Positions 9,805-64,000 of a stretch of DNA of 64,000 nucleotides are shown here, piece after piece. The position numbers and the translations under genes were made by a program. Where the stretch lies: assembly GCA_009746045.1 (NCBI GenBank), contig RPFO01000645.1, forward strand, positions 758,185 to 822,184. Direction: 5' to 3'. Numbering within the stretch: the first letter of the stretch is position 1; every line of letters starts with the position of its first letter. Origin of the DNA: Mesostigma viride. Its lineage: Eukaryota > Streptophyta > Mesostigmatophyceae > Mesostigmatales > Mesostigmataceae. The notes under the pieces were generated by a model, which worked only from the letters and a program-made list of their open reading frames with translations, did no database searches and was not told the DNA's origin.

Positions 9805-12800
9805 CGTGTGTGGTCACTATAGGATAGAGTGTTTGTGTGTTCGTGTGTGTTCGTGTGTGGTCACTATAGGATAGAGTGTTCGTGTGCTCGTGTGTCTGCT
9901 CACATCCGGCACCTTGCGCAGCAACATGTCGTCGAAGTCGATCGCCGATGAGCAGTTCTGCCCGCGGTGGAGCTCCGATGAGACGACGATGATACGGCCA
10001 TCGGCGCTCCTGCACGGTCACAGGCGCGCGGGAGGACAAGTGAGGGCACTTGATGGATGAGAGAAAAAGAATCGTTACAAACAGAAACACGGGATGAGAG
10101 AGCCCGTGACAAACAGCAGCAAGGGACTGTGGCGGAGAAAGGAATTAAATGGGCCACCAAGGCTTGCATGGCAAGGAATAGCACACGAACCGTGGAGAAG
10201 GCTCTGCGGATTCAAGCCAGAGGAGCCCCTCGCTCTACCCACCGTGGGAAAGCGGAGTCCAACGTACACGGGTTGCCTTGCGAGACGGCACCAGCATAAG
10301 AATAACAACCAAGCTCTCAGCTCCACAAGCCTAGACACTGGCATGGAACAACCCCCCACCAGCAATACCCCCCAGCACGGAGTGGCTGAGGGACGGTGAA
10401 CGTCTGAACGATGTGCACGGCGCAGCCAAGGTGCTGCCATGCATCTGACCAAACAGGCAAAACGGATCGTACTCAAGCCCAGGTGCGACCCTAGAAGACG
10501 TTACGGCGTGCACAGCTGCAGTACTACCGTAGAGCCATAAAGGGCCCGTCGACTGCCGTTGAGCCATACAGGACCGTGCATGCCGAGTTGTGCAGGTGCC
10601 GAGTTGTGCACACAGGTCCCACTTTGTCCCTTGGCTTACCTGCCACAGTAATACCTGGCCTTACACAGTCATACCTGCCACAGTCTCAGCTGTCCCACCC
10701 TGTCCCTGGCCTTACCTGCGCATGTCGTCCAGCAGCGCGTTGATGAGTATGAAGTGCGCAAAGTGGTTGATGCCCATGTGGATCTCCAGCCCGTCATCCG
10801 TCACGCGCTGCGCACCACCAACATCCGCGACCCAACATCCGCAACAGCCGCTTGGACACGACAAGATGCATCACCGACGGATATGTGATGGGAGGGGATG
10901 TACGGGGACTGTGAGGCATGTGCCACGCATGGCCACTTGGGTAGAAGGAACGCGAGGTACCCCAAGACAGCGGCCAAGGAGGAGGCAGCTTGGCGATGGG
11001 ATGCATCATGAAACTACCATGCATGATGAAGGAAGCAGAGACCCCATGATCAACTAATCCACACGTCCTAAGTCCCTGGAGCATGTGCTATCAAGAACAA
11101 AGAAGCACATGCATCTGCTAGTGGCAAGCACGTGCTATTAGGAGGTGGTAAGCATGTGCTATCAGGAACAAAGAAGCACATGCATCGGCTAGTGGCAAGC
11201 ACGTGCTGTTAGGAGGTGGTAAGCATGTGCTATCAGGAACAAAGAAGCCCATGCATCGGCTAGTGGCAAGCACGTGCTGTTAGGAGGTGGTAAGCATGTG
11301 CTATCAGGAACAAAGAAGAACATGCATCGGCTAATGGTAAGCAGTAACCAGAGGTCCCACCCACAGGGCACAGGGATGCCATTGACCCCATGGCTGCTGC
11401 AGACGTGGCTGAAGGTGCATGATTTTTTCTCACCGCCAGATTGGCAAGAGGGGGGAAGCATGGGTCGCAAGTATGCTCATGTGCTTTGCCCTGGGCCATG
11501 CACGCTCATGTGCTTTGCCCTGGGCCATGCACGCTCATGTGCTTTGCCCTGGGCCATGCACGCTCATGTGCTTTGCCCTGGGCCATGTCGTGCAGCAGCT
11601 CCCCAGGCAAGTTATCCAGGGCAGAAGGTGGGGCTTATCCGCTGGCCCATGCCACACACAGCACTCTCCCTCGTTCTCCTCACCACGTCACAGGCAGAGG
11701 CACCAGCAATATGCAGCGCAGAGTGAGGGGTGGCTAAGTGAATAAGCCACACGGGGCCCCTTGTCAGTCGGTGCCATGTGCCATGCAGCTGCTGTTACAG
11801 TACCACTTTGTACGGCGTGCGGCTCACCCACCAAGCTGCACCCGACGCAGGAAGCTGCCCTCGTAAGGTGGGGTAATCAGGACGAACCAACCGGGGACAT
11901 GCAGCGTAGGTATACTGGAATTCCCCTGTGTCCAACCTGTGGTTGCAGTCTATTTAACTTTGTTTGGTCCCCTTTTTTTTTGTAGTTCCCTGGTCACGTA
12001 CAGCAAGGCCCCCCTGGTGCTGCGATGGCTCCTCCTGGTGGCGACTCAAGGCCACATGGATGCTTGCCACCTGTCACCTGGCTGATCAGGACCCACGCCA
12101 TGAATGTGCAAGGTTGTCATGCCATGCGCATGCAGCAAATGCATTATGTAGGATGGACGAGCCGCATTGCAGGACACCCCACCTTGCCAGGGACCAACCC
12201 AATGCCAGCATTGGCGACCAGCAGGTCCAGGGGCCTGCCCTCCTGCAGCAGGTAGCGGTGAACCGCGACCGAAAACTTGTGGACCGATTCTAAAGACCTG
12301 CACACAGAGGTGTGTGTGTGGGGGGGGATAGGAGCGCGGTCGCATGCATCCAGACGTCAGCATTGCCGAGCAGTTGTTTGCCACCGACGACAGCAACAGC
12401 TGAAACCAGTTGTGGCACGCCCTAAAAGTGCCCCATAGCTCCTAAACGACATGTAGGCTGTAAAGGCCCTAGAAAGCCCCGATAAAGGGCAGTGAGGAAC
12501 TTATGACTGGCGTCCACACTCACTCCCAGTGCTTTGTAACCCGACTCACAACAGCTCGAGTGGAGCATCCACAGCGATGCACTCCCCAGGGATCGGCGCG
12601 ACGCGCCTGGACGCTGGCAGACCATGGTAGGTGCTCAGAATGAGCTCATTCAAATCCGTTGCTGCCGACTTTGCTCCCCGGACAGAGCGCGCAGGAATCA
12701 GCAGGTTCATGCCCATGGTGCCGAGCACGCGAGCCGTTTCTCTACCGATGCCTTTCGATGTCACCCCTGTTATCAAACCCGTCTTCCCGGTCAGGGACAC

Positions 12801-12941
12801 CCCGAGTTTCTCAGCCACTTCCATTCCGGTGGTGTGGCGAGTAAAACTCTCGGGAATCTCTAGGACGGAATCTGCTTGTCGCCCAGCAATGTCATTGGCA
12901 ACGTTTGAAGGCCGGCGATAGCTATTATGGTAGCCTTTCAT
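8462..12941 (-). CDS. Short-chain dehydrogenase/reductase (SDR), six exons
   Basis: NAD(P)(H)-dependent oxidoreductase of the retinol-dehydrogenase/WWOX-like classical SDR type; substrate unknown. Exons (minus strand): 12941-12550, 12297-12183, 10807-10716, 10009-9904, 9429-9265, 8743-8462. All junctions are GT-AG and keep frame, giving 383 aa. FTRHTTGMEVAE at about 33-44 precedes the Rossmann motif TGVTSKGIG (58-66). NAGI is at 160-163, then a DGLEIHMGINHFAHF block, IIVVSS with the catalytic Ser at 210/211, Y251-x3-K255 (YCRSK) and VCPGFVPE. The start at 12,941 was chosen because the conserved FTRHTTG lies upstream of the Met at 12,824. An in-frame Met at 13,100 would add 53 residues. The gene is divergent from the ABCA gene. 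Confidence 0.88.
9078..9173. repeat. 48-bp tandem duplication in SDR intron 5
   Basis: Two near-identical 48-bp units begin at 9,078 and 9,126 and contain GGGCCGATTATATACTCTAT. They lie in the intron between exons 5 and 6. Confidence 0.85.
9707..9895. repeat. GT microsatellite with interleaved GGTCACTATAGGAT units, SDR intron 4
   Basis: Two long GT runs (about 9,709-9,742 and 9,771-9,802) alternate with three copies of GTGGTCACTATAGGAT. This makes a compound repeat inside the intron between exons 4 and 5. Confidence 0.9.
11081..11345. repeat. 71-bp minisatellite, SDR intron 2
   Basis: Copies start at 11,081, 11,152, 11,223 and 11,294 (exact 71-bp spacing). Each begins GCATGTGCTATCA(A/G)GAAC and includes GGCAAGCACGTGCT. 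The last copy is partial. Confidence 0.92.
11475..11590. repeat. 29-bp minisatellite, SDR intron 2
   Basis: Four copies of a 29-bp unit start at 11,475, 11,504, 11,533 and 11,562, each beginning GCTCATGTGCTTTGCCCTGG. Open frames crossing it are artefacts of the repeat. Confidence 0.92.
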
Positions 12942-14150
12942 AGGCGGGCGAACCCAGCGACCTTGCCAACGCGGTCTCGCGGGATAGTGGGTACCGAATA
13001 CGCCTGGTTTTTCCCTTCTGGTTTGCCCACAAACCCGTATAATCCTGTTTCCAATGAAATTTGGCACCATGACGAACGTTTGCGAGCCTACACATGCCAT
13101 TTTTCCAAACCTAGTTTTGGCTATCGCGAAGTATTAGCGTCGATAACCTGCACATGCTGTGGTTACATCACAATACACGGTTGCGAACTTAAGCACAGAG
13201 GCTGCTTCCGGGCGATCATACAATCATCGTATGATCGGTTGAACGGCGAGGTGGAAAGAACAATGGCCACTGCTGCGACAGTCGCACCGTGTCGTTACAA
13301 GAGTTTCGAGAATTCCGTGAATTCCTGGTATCGGTGATGGTATTCCATGCACTTAGCTCTGTGGCGGGCTGTGAACACTGCACAGGACGTTTGCAGTTGG
13401 GAAGAGAGCAGTTCAAGTCTGTGGCGACGATTCCATGGAGAATGAGGCAGCATAAGCGAATGTAAAATTAAAAAGTGTATTCTGCTGTGAATGACGTCTT
13501 TGCTGTCATCCGCACTTATGAAAACGAGCTTGAGTCGCGAGAGGCCCGATGACGTTGACGATTAACTGATGAGGCCAGAGACAGGCCCTATTTCTACTGT
13601 ATTGATTGCGCGTTTGTGGCTTTGTGCTACAGAGGACAGCCTAATTAATAGCTATCGTCCCTAAATAACTTAGATGGTTTTTAATATGGTTGGACATACT
13701 GTACCTACAACCTAGTACCACCCTTTTTGCAGACCCTAAGCAGACTGGCGGAGTGGTACAGTACATATAAAGTTGAGCCAGAGCCCATTCAGAATAACGT
13801 CACGCAGACGACAGATCGACACGTCGTCTCGCTTTACTTGGTTTTGATCAGAATTTTCAGGGAGTGGGGAGATTGGCGAATGCGGGACAGCAGTCATGGC
13901 ATGTGAACACACGGAGCTCTCGTTCCATGGTGAGCAGATTCGCACAGCCAAGTAAGACCAGCGGCAGGAAATGTTGTATCGGCGCTAGTAATGGCCGCTA
14001 GATACAGGCACTGTTGGCACCTGCAATTAGACGGAAAGGTTTGATGCTGTTGACAAACCGGTTGGAGGCCCTACTTAAATGAGAATCGAATTATTAGGTA
14101 TACTAGCATAGAGAACACTGGTTACGTCGTTTCTCATCTGTGGGAAGTCC
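12942..14150. promoter_or_regulatory. Divergent intergenic region between the SDR and ABCA genes
   Basis: About 1.2 kb separates the two divergent start codons, so it must hold both promoters and 5' leaders. A TATAAA lies at 13,766-13,771 on the plus strand, 380 bases before the ABCA ATG. It could serve that gene if the leader is long. No convincing coding frame is present. The SDR leader or an N-terminal extension could reach 13,100. Confidence 0.35.
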
Positions 14151-56572
<42,422 letters not shown>

Positions 56573-57200
56573 GCGTGGGAAGGAACAGTCCTTTTTGGTC
56601 AGCTGTATGCAAGTGCCCTCAAGGAAGTTATCAAGGATATCAGCACCGAATATTCATTTTACATCAGGCAACCTGAGACATAGCCATGGATGAAAACCTG
56701 TGCTGCATCAGGGAAACAGCACAAGCTTGCCATTACGAGCAAAAAGTGCCTTCGACTTGCCTTTTGATTACTTACTTAATTAATAGACACGTGACTGCGT
56801 CACGTGAGCATAAGTCCTCAGTTGGAGGGGAACATGGGATGGAATGGAGGATGTAAGCTATCTAGGTCCTAGTTACAGGGTTGTGGGCACCACGGCCCGA
56901 ATCGCTATAAGTAAGTAAGTACTTGCGTGTCATGCGCAAAGGCATGCCACGGAGTACTATGCTATTATCTCATTAGAAAAAATAATTACACAAAAGTTTA
57001 AACAAATATCGTCTGCATCATTCCCCAACCATTAAGCACTAGATGGGGATGTAATCCTCATCCGAGCTGTCCTCTACTGTAATGGCAGACGAGGCGGTAG
57101 TGTAGCGGCTATCCTCAGGGCCAATAACCTCCACCTGCGGACTTCTATACCCTGGCGCTAGCAACGGGCCGCGGGGCCGGCCCGTGGGGAGAAAACAGGA
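56573..57200. other. Intergenic region after the ABCA gene
   Basis: Holds the ABCA 3' UTR. TGTAA, the common green-algal poly(A) signal, occurs at about 56,853 (GGATGTAAGC) and 57,049 (GATGTAATCC). A segment around 56,895-56,965 shares short blocks (CGAATCGCTAT, GGCATGCCACGGAG) with 60,200-60,490 and 61,830-61,885. It probably contains LINE tail debris. Confidence 0.35.
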
Positions 57201-57539
57201 GCATACCCCTCAGGAAGGTGCTTATCGCAGATGGCAGCCCATTTAATTTCTCCTTGTCAATCATGCCGGCGCGGAGTACGGATAGTCCCAGAAGCCCTGC
57301 ATCTTCAAGCAGTTGTGTCACATATGTTCAGGTCGCGCCGCGCCGGTGCCGGGCGCGCGCAAGTTTGCCAGTGGGTTGCGATGGGACAAGGGGACCCTGC
57401 CGTAGGAGGATCGAGGTGTCTACCTGGTTGGCCCCCGGCAGGGCCCACATCGGTATTCACCTGGTCTGTGCGGGCAAGATGGCCGGCAGCGAGGATCGAG
57501 GCGGCAGTGTCAGATGGTATGGGTGACAAGAGGGAGCTC

Positions 57540-58182
57540 GCAGTAGAGCTCGGCCCGGGTGCGGCGTCCTTGGTAGCGGACGCCGAGGATATGACGGAGC
57601 ATTCTAGTGACGGTGCCGTCAAGCTGGTGGCTCAGCGCCTGGTCCAGGGTCCACACCTCGCAGCCGTAAAGGAGGATGCTGAGGACAAGGGCCTTGAACA
57701 GAATAGGCGCTTGCGTCGCTCACTCAGGTAGCGGCAGGTCCGGAACCTGTCGAGGCACGGCGGAGGGCCGCCCAGGCCTGGCCAATGCGGGTGTTGATGT
57801 CGTCGGCCGTGGAGGGAAGCCAGCTGCCAAGGAGCTTGAAGCGAGTCGCCGGGGGGACGGGGCTGCTGTCCAGCAAGAGGAGGGTGGGCCGGGTGGGGCT
57901 ATCCCAGCAGGGAAGCCGATGGCCATGACCTCCGTTTTCTTGCTGATCATAAGCCCCACCGCCCGCAGTTCCAGTGATAAGCTGTCTAGCCAGAGTTGGG
58001 CTGACTCCGGGGTTTCCACGAGCGTCGTGTCATCAGCGTAGATCAGATCGCTCAGGCGGCAGGGTGGGTCAACCCCGCCGTAGCTGGCGTACTCCGTGAC
58101 CTCGACCCACGGCGGGCGCCCCTCCACCCAGGCAAAGCGGGCTTGTGCACGCCGCATAATATAGTCCACTGCATAACGAATC
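57540..58182 (-). pseudogene. Degenerate LINE reverse transcriptase, copy 1
   Basis: Minus-strand frames encode the palm motif LSDLIYADDTTLVETPESAQ (near 58,055-57,996), followed by LSLELRAVGLMISKKTEVMA. In shifted frames come AAGFPPRPTTSTPALARPG/LGSWLPS-type sequence, and then LVLSILLYGCEVWTLDQALS near 57,690-57,615. YADD plus a downstream LLYGxExWTL block is the classical layout of non-LTR (LINE) RT. At least two frameshifts separate the blocks, so it is not functional. Confidence 0.78.
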
Positions 58183-58199
58183 GCTATTAAGGGGAGGGT

Positions 58200-60600
58200 C
58201 CCATAGAAATATATCAAAACTTACCCCCCCTAATAACTACAGAAATGCAACTGACAACCACTGAATGATGTTTGGGGACCATAAACATGATGTTTGGGCA
58301 TGCATACCACCACTTGTTGGGGGTACTACCCCCAGCCATACACCGGCTATGAGCTAAAAATAGAAAAAAACGCTGTCCGGGGCACACCTTGCCCAGAACA
58401 GTGGGAGAACCAGTTGCATGAAAAAAGTAATACCCATATAAAAATGTCATGGGACATGGTTTCTACCTAATTGGATCAACAAAATCAGCACATCCCTTTG
58501 AGTTATTAATTTTTGGGCCAAAAATACGCTTTTTTAGGCGGGGCGTCCCCATACACACTCATAACACATCAATTAGGCCTAAAAAGTAAAGTCAAATTCT
58601 GTCATGACCATAGAAGGCACTGTCAAAGTTTGGTGGCATTCTGAGCTCAGCTGTAGCAGTTATTAATTTTGGCAGTTGGCCACCTGTGCAGACGCTAAGG
58701 AAGGCATTAGTGAGTATTAAGGCACACTAACACTTCCTATGCCATCCAAAAGGCTCCTGACCATGCCCAATTCGACCACAATGTACAAGGAGGTGGCTGG
58801 GCACGTCATGTGCCCTTGCCTTACCTCGACACGGGCAACCTGTTGCGTGTGTGCACAACAATGAGGCAGGTAGCTCTACATGCCTAGCCAACACTTCTAA
58901 AGCATATTCCAGGTTTATGGTGTGGGCATCATCCCAAAACCAAGCTCAAACACACCCTAGAAAGCCATATCCACTAATTGCCCAACAAGGGTAACAACAG
59001 ACAGTCCACAGAGAAAGCAGAATTATCATACATGCTGCTTGCCAAGGCTTCTTACCATGGTTACCTTGCCTTGCTAGCATATGAATTAGGGCTCTCCCAT
59101 TTTAGTGGGAGAAAGGCCAACAAGACAACGATAACCCCTACCTACGTGCAGTTCCACCCATGCAGTATGCCCCTCAGAAAAACCACTGCCACCTTTCTTT
59201 CCAGCGCAATTGTTTGCCAAGAAACAAACTCAAGCTTGTGAGCCTCTAACCACAATGAAGCCTCTGCTAAGAAAGGCCGCGTCAATATTCACACAAAACT
59301 GAGTGCTGTTAGCAATCTCCTTCCAAGAAACCACTCAGCAAATCCCTGACAACTTGACGATATGCCACGGTCACGCTTTGACACATCCCAGCCATGCAAC
59401 GTACATAAAAACCACTGAAAGGTGCCAGGAATCTGGCGATGCGCAGCACGGAATGGCATTATACCTGGCGCTAACTGCACGGAAAGAAGCCGAAAACTTG
59501 CGTTGATAACCCATAAAGGAAGCGAAACATTCATAGGGTCACGTTGATCACACGATCGTACCATTACCGGAATTGTCCTTCGCCCAGCGGCGCAAGAAAG
59601 AACAACCTTCCATGGAATAATAAGACGCGCATCCCGCGAGCCTGGAGAGTGTCTTACCGATCATGACGGAAATCTTGCCGAAACCCAGCAAATTTTTTAA
59701 AGCTTTACCAATAACGATTTAAACGCATCCTTGACGCTAGGTAAAGCCCATAAAACCTGACAATCACCGCCGCCAGCGTGCATTCTAATTTATTCCTCTC
59801 GACGAAAACATCAGATTGGACCCCCGTGGCGATGGTCATCAATAAAATCATCGACACTGCAAAAAACGCGAGCTCCGCTACGAAGTAGTATCATTTACTC
59901 ATCGTCTTTAAGATTCGCTCAGTTTCTCTGCATTCCGCGAGCTATCTTTTTCTACTCTGCCTGAAAGCACGTCGCCATGGCCAGCTCCGGTAGGGGTGCG
60001 CGCCCCGTGCACCACTTTTTCACGGTACGGACGGGTACCGCGAATTTTTCGGCGCCAAAATATTCGCGCCGGGACCGTCCCCTTAATTAATTAATTAAAC
60101 TCGTGCTCCCGTTGGGGAGTCACGGAGCACCGAAGTGCTTTTAATCCCTGTGTGTGCACAACAGGAGAAAGGGCAGAGACCCCCAGTCTCCTTCATGCCA
60201 AAGGCATGCCACAGCTGCATTCGGGCACGCTAGCTAAACGGACACGCTAACGATCCGGCAATCTGTGGGTGCAATAAGACCCATGTGAGCATGACATAAC
60301 ATGGAGCGTGGGCGAGTAAACTGATCAGAGCCAATTAAGACGTAGCATGGCTGTACAACAAGGACTAAGCTAAGGCTACATGGCTGGTTGTGTACCGTGC
60401 GTTAGCGGTGCACGTGACTAGGTATGTTGGCACGGCTAGGCAACCGAATCGCTATCTATGAATGCCATACGCGGTCACATGCGGAGCCCCCCCACAGACT
60501 TGGGGGTGGTCTCCTTCATCACTACTTGCCATCTATCCTTGCGTACCATCTGCCTCCATATTAAAGACAAACCAGGAGGCTGCCCGGGTGTGAGCCCGTC
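58200..60600. other. Intergenic region without a supported gene
   Basis: Mostly AT-richer sequence with no frame of recognisable family. The frame at 58,978-59,241 is short and unrecognised. A well-placed ATG in GTCGCCATGGCC at 59,977 followed five codons later by GTAGGG could be a first exon, but no continuation was found. A TTAATTAATTAATTAA tract at 60,083-60,098 precedes CTCGTGCTCCCGTTGGGGAG, a block also seen at 61,810-61,832. This is probably a solo LINE tail. Confidence 0.35.
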
Positions 60601-60619
60601 ACGTCTAGGGTAGCACGTG

Positions 60620-61770
<1,151 letters not shown>

Positions 61771-61789
61771 ACGCGAGCGCCTTTTGCTC

Positions 61790-62107
61790 CTGCCTATTAA
61801 TTAATTAGTCTCGTGTCCCCGTTGGGGGACGTACCACGGAGCTCTGTATTCCCCAATGAATTAGGAGGATTTGGCATGCCACGAGTTTGAAAATCTGTAC
61901 ATGTGTACCAAAACATGAATGCTTTACTCACAGTCATTGTGATAAAAAGTTCAGTTCTACAGGTGCACACATGCAGCTTTCACTACATCAACAACGTGAA
62001 TACACTGGAATATGCAATGCAAGCCTTGACAACCGCTAGCACCAGAGGGAAATTTTTACTGTGTATGGATCAAAAACAGGATTTCAGAAAATTTCACGGC
62101 ATCTGCA
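61790..62107. other. Spacer between LINE copy 2 and the right-hand gene
   Basis: Contains the TTAATTAATTAG tract and CCCGTTGGGGGAC block (61,795-61,830) already seen near other LINE ends, then about 200 bases of AT-rich sequence probably including the 3' UTR of the minus-strand gene. No gene seen. Confidence 0.35.
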
Positions 62108-63156
62108 TTATGCCTTCTCTGTTATGCTGGGCTCTGTGCTGTCAGGGAATGTAGGGGCAGCACCCTCCATCTTGTCTCCATTCGCCGTCCCTTGCTGCCC
62201 GTCTTGATCTTTTGGGAAAAGGTCCCAACCAAGTAAGCCGCTATCAGCACCGGATCCAGCGGGAGCTGCACCTCCGTCACGCACGACATCAGCGTTCAGC
62301 GCTTTAACCTCGGATTCGCGGAGCATGGACTTGACGCGCCGCATGCGCTCATGGAAGCCGTCCTTTGGCTGTTCACACAAGAGACATGAGCAGGGTGGCA
62401 TGTGCACGACTCTCATAGTGTTATTCAATTAAGGGTCCGAAATGATCTATCTGGCTTATAAGCAGGAAGCGAGGAGAAGGTAGTGGATATACAGACATGC
62501 AACTGTGTAAAGCATGATCGGAATGGGCACAATTACTAGAATAAGCAATGGTGCAGGGATCAATATTTTCCACGGAACTCGCAGGATGCCTTCGCAAAAG
62601 GCTTCCAGCAATAGCATTCCAGGTGGCCACAAAACACCAGCAACAGATAACTCAGTAACCCCAATGATGCTCCACGAGGGTGACCCCCGTGAGTTTCGAG
62701 GGTTTGGGGTCAGTTTCCTTTAAAACAAAACATGTCGCCATGCCAGGCCTACAGTTGAAACTAGCAACAGACAACCCACATGAAGACACGTGGACAAGCA
62801 AAACATCTGACTTAGGCCAGTCGGCACCGTTTCAAGGAATGCCTATCAAGTTGATATCATACCAAATGCTTTGCTTCAGTTAAACAACCGTGCCGTGACC
62901 ACACAGCCCACTCACTCCACGCTGCCCCTGTCAAAGGTCCACTCACGTTCTCTTCTACAGTGCTCGGCAAGCGGGTCGCGGGTCGCTTCGGTCGCGGGGG
63001 TGGTGGTGGCGGCGGTGGCGGCGGTGAAACCATGTCCTCCATCTCCACCGCTAGCTCTGCGACCGGCCGGCGCGGGCCCTGGGTCGCGGCCCCACCAGTT
63101 CGCGTCTGTCCCTGCGCCCGCGCCAGCAGCGCTGCTTTCTCCTGCTCTGTGCTCGG
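62108..63156 (-). CDS. Unidentified gene, last two exons
   Basis: Two minus-strand exons, 63156-62947 (70 codons) and 62368-62108 (86 codons plus TAA-type stop region), are joined in phase 0. The donor is GAGAAC|GTGAGT and the acceptor GAACAG|CCAAAGG. The upstream exon has a good acceptor (pyrimidine tract, TGTACAG|CCGAGC). The protein reads PSTEQEKAALLARAQGQTRT, a ten-proline run after VEMEDMVS, RPKRPATRLPSTVEEN, then PKDGFHERMRRVKSMLRESE, and a Gly/Ala/Asp-rich tail ending TEPSITEKA. I do not recognise a domain. The composition suggests a disordered C-terminus of a larger protein whose 5' exons lie further right or outside the window. Confidence 0.6.
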
Positions 63157-63404
63157 CTGTACAGCGGACGGTGAGGGCAGGTGGGCAGAGCGTTGAAGTG
63201 GACATGCGATGGATCGCCAGAGTTAGCATGGGAGCAGTGAATAGGTGGTGTGCCATGCAGCGTGACGCCTACGAGCTCAGCAGCTTCAGTATGCCTGCCC
63301 GGTGGGAACAGTAAAATACACTTTACACGAGGGGCCCATGGCGAGGCTGGGGCGGCCGAGCACGCAGTTCCTGTGGCCAGGCCGACATGATCAGAGACAG
63401 TGCT

Positions 63405-63590
63405 TTTAGTAACGGGACGCGTGCGTCAGCCGCTGACGCGTCAGTGTCTGACGCGTCAGACTTTTTCGTCCGCGCGTCAGACAGCTGACGCGTAAATTTT
63501 GGCTCTGCGTCAGTCGACTGCCGCGTAAATTTTGTCTGCACGTCAGTCGTCTGACGCGTAAATTCAGGCAGCACGTCACTACTTATGGGC
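63405..63590. repeat. Array of ACGCGT-centred palindromes
   Basis: CTGACGCGTCAG or half-sites of it recur in about 150 bases. ACGCGT cores lie at 63,436-63,441, 63,451-63,456, 63,488-63,493 and 63,554-63,559. Three GCGTAAATT(T/C) blocks are about 33 bp apart, and many single GCGTCAG sites are present. It lies upstream (minus-strand sense) of the 62,108-63,156 exons. The minus-strand frame KFTRQ(L/S)(S/T)DA through it is a by-product of the 33-bp period. It could be a minisatellite or a cluster of protein-binding sites. Confidence 0.7.
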
Positions 63591-63599
63591 ACCGACTCT

Positions 63600-64000
63600 A
63601 TGCGTCAGGCAGGGTCAGTATATAGTGGGTACCTACTAATGTACTGAAGTCTACTGAAATGCCAACTTCGTACTGGATATCTGCGAATTCAATGCAAGTT
63701 CACCAGTTCAGGTCTGTTCGTTGATATGCTTCAAGATTCTAGGCGGTTATCATGCCCATGCCAGACCCGCCGGCCCTTAGCCTGCTTGGCGGCGAGAGTG
63801 ACGAGAGTTGTAGACGAATGTAATTAAAGTTGTAACCCAGGACGACTGGCAATGATCGATGTCTCGATGATGGCAAAGGTTTTAGGAATATGATTGATGA
63901 GCTGATTGATGAAGCGTTGCGAGGTTGCCTGATTTACATATTGCTTTGAATCGAATTCCAGGTGTGTTTATTAACGCTGTAGATATGTTTGCATAAGAAA
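63600..64000. other. Right-edge sequence without a recognised gene
   Basis: No supported coding frame or structured repeat. It may contain introns or 5' sequence of the minus-strand gene. Confidence 0.3.

Noticed and set aside
9641-10090. 149-aa minus-strand HTHTHT frame
   Set aside because: Runs through the GT microsatellite of SDR intron 4; only 9,904-10,009 is coding, in another frame.
59977-60000. Possible first exon MASSG|GTAGGG
   Set aside because: Good initiation context, but no downstream exon was identified; too little to call a gene.

Overview
The window is nuclear DNA of a eukaryote: about 50-55% GC, intron-dense, with non-LTR retrotransposon debris and very large simple-sequence arrays. 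Genes are split by spliceosomal introns with GTGAGT, GTGCGT or GTACGT donors and pyrimidine-tract-CAG acceptors. I infer a green-alga or prasinophyte-like protist from the full-size ABCA transporter, the splice signals and the retroelement types. No marker gene settles the lineage.

Layout. (1) 1-8,400 is retroelement territory. It has the end of a LINE ORF at the left edge, a 5'-truncated element with reverse transcriptase and a probable restriction-like endonuclease (4,415-6,211), and several broken or inverted copies of its 3' end (3,478-7,870). (2) 8,462-12,941, minus strand, is a six-exon short-chain dehydrogenase/reductase gene whose exons join in frame to 383 aa. (3) 12,942-14,150 is the divergent intergenic space shared with the next gene. 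(4) 14,151-56,572, plus strand, is one 42-kb gene of 46 exons for a complete ABCA-type ABC transporter (2,190 aa, TMD1-NBD1-TMD2-NBD2). I assigned every exon by hand; all 45 junctions keep frame with GT-AG boundaries. (5) 56,573-61,900 is intergenic DNA with two degenerate minus-strand LINE copies. (6) 62,108-63,156, minus strand, holds the last two exons of an unidentified gene. A palindrome array built on ACGCGT lies upstream of it.

The most unusual signal is inside the ABCA introns. In many of them the last bases of the exon plus the 5' splice site recur as degenerate copies 15-130 bp downstream. Intron 17 takes this furthest: its donor GTGAGT is the first unit of about 1.1 kb of uninterrupted TGAG repeats, which turns stepwise into GGGA-type repeats for nearly 2 kb in total. 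Other introns carry GGTC, TTTG, GGGT, CT and AC arrays, telomere-type CCCTAA repeats, a CCCTACA-type 7-mer array, several minisatellites and a TA-flanked MITE.

The SDR enzyme and the ABCA exporter are adjacent and divergent. I see no sequence evidence that they share a pathway.
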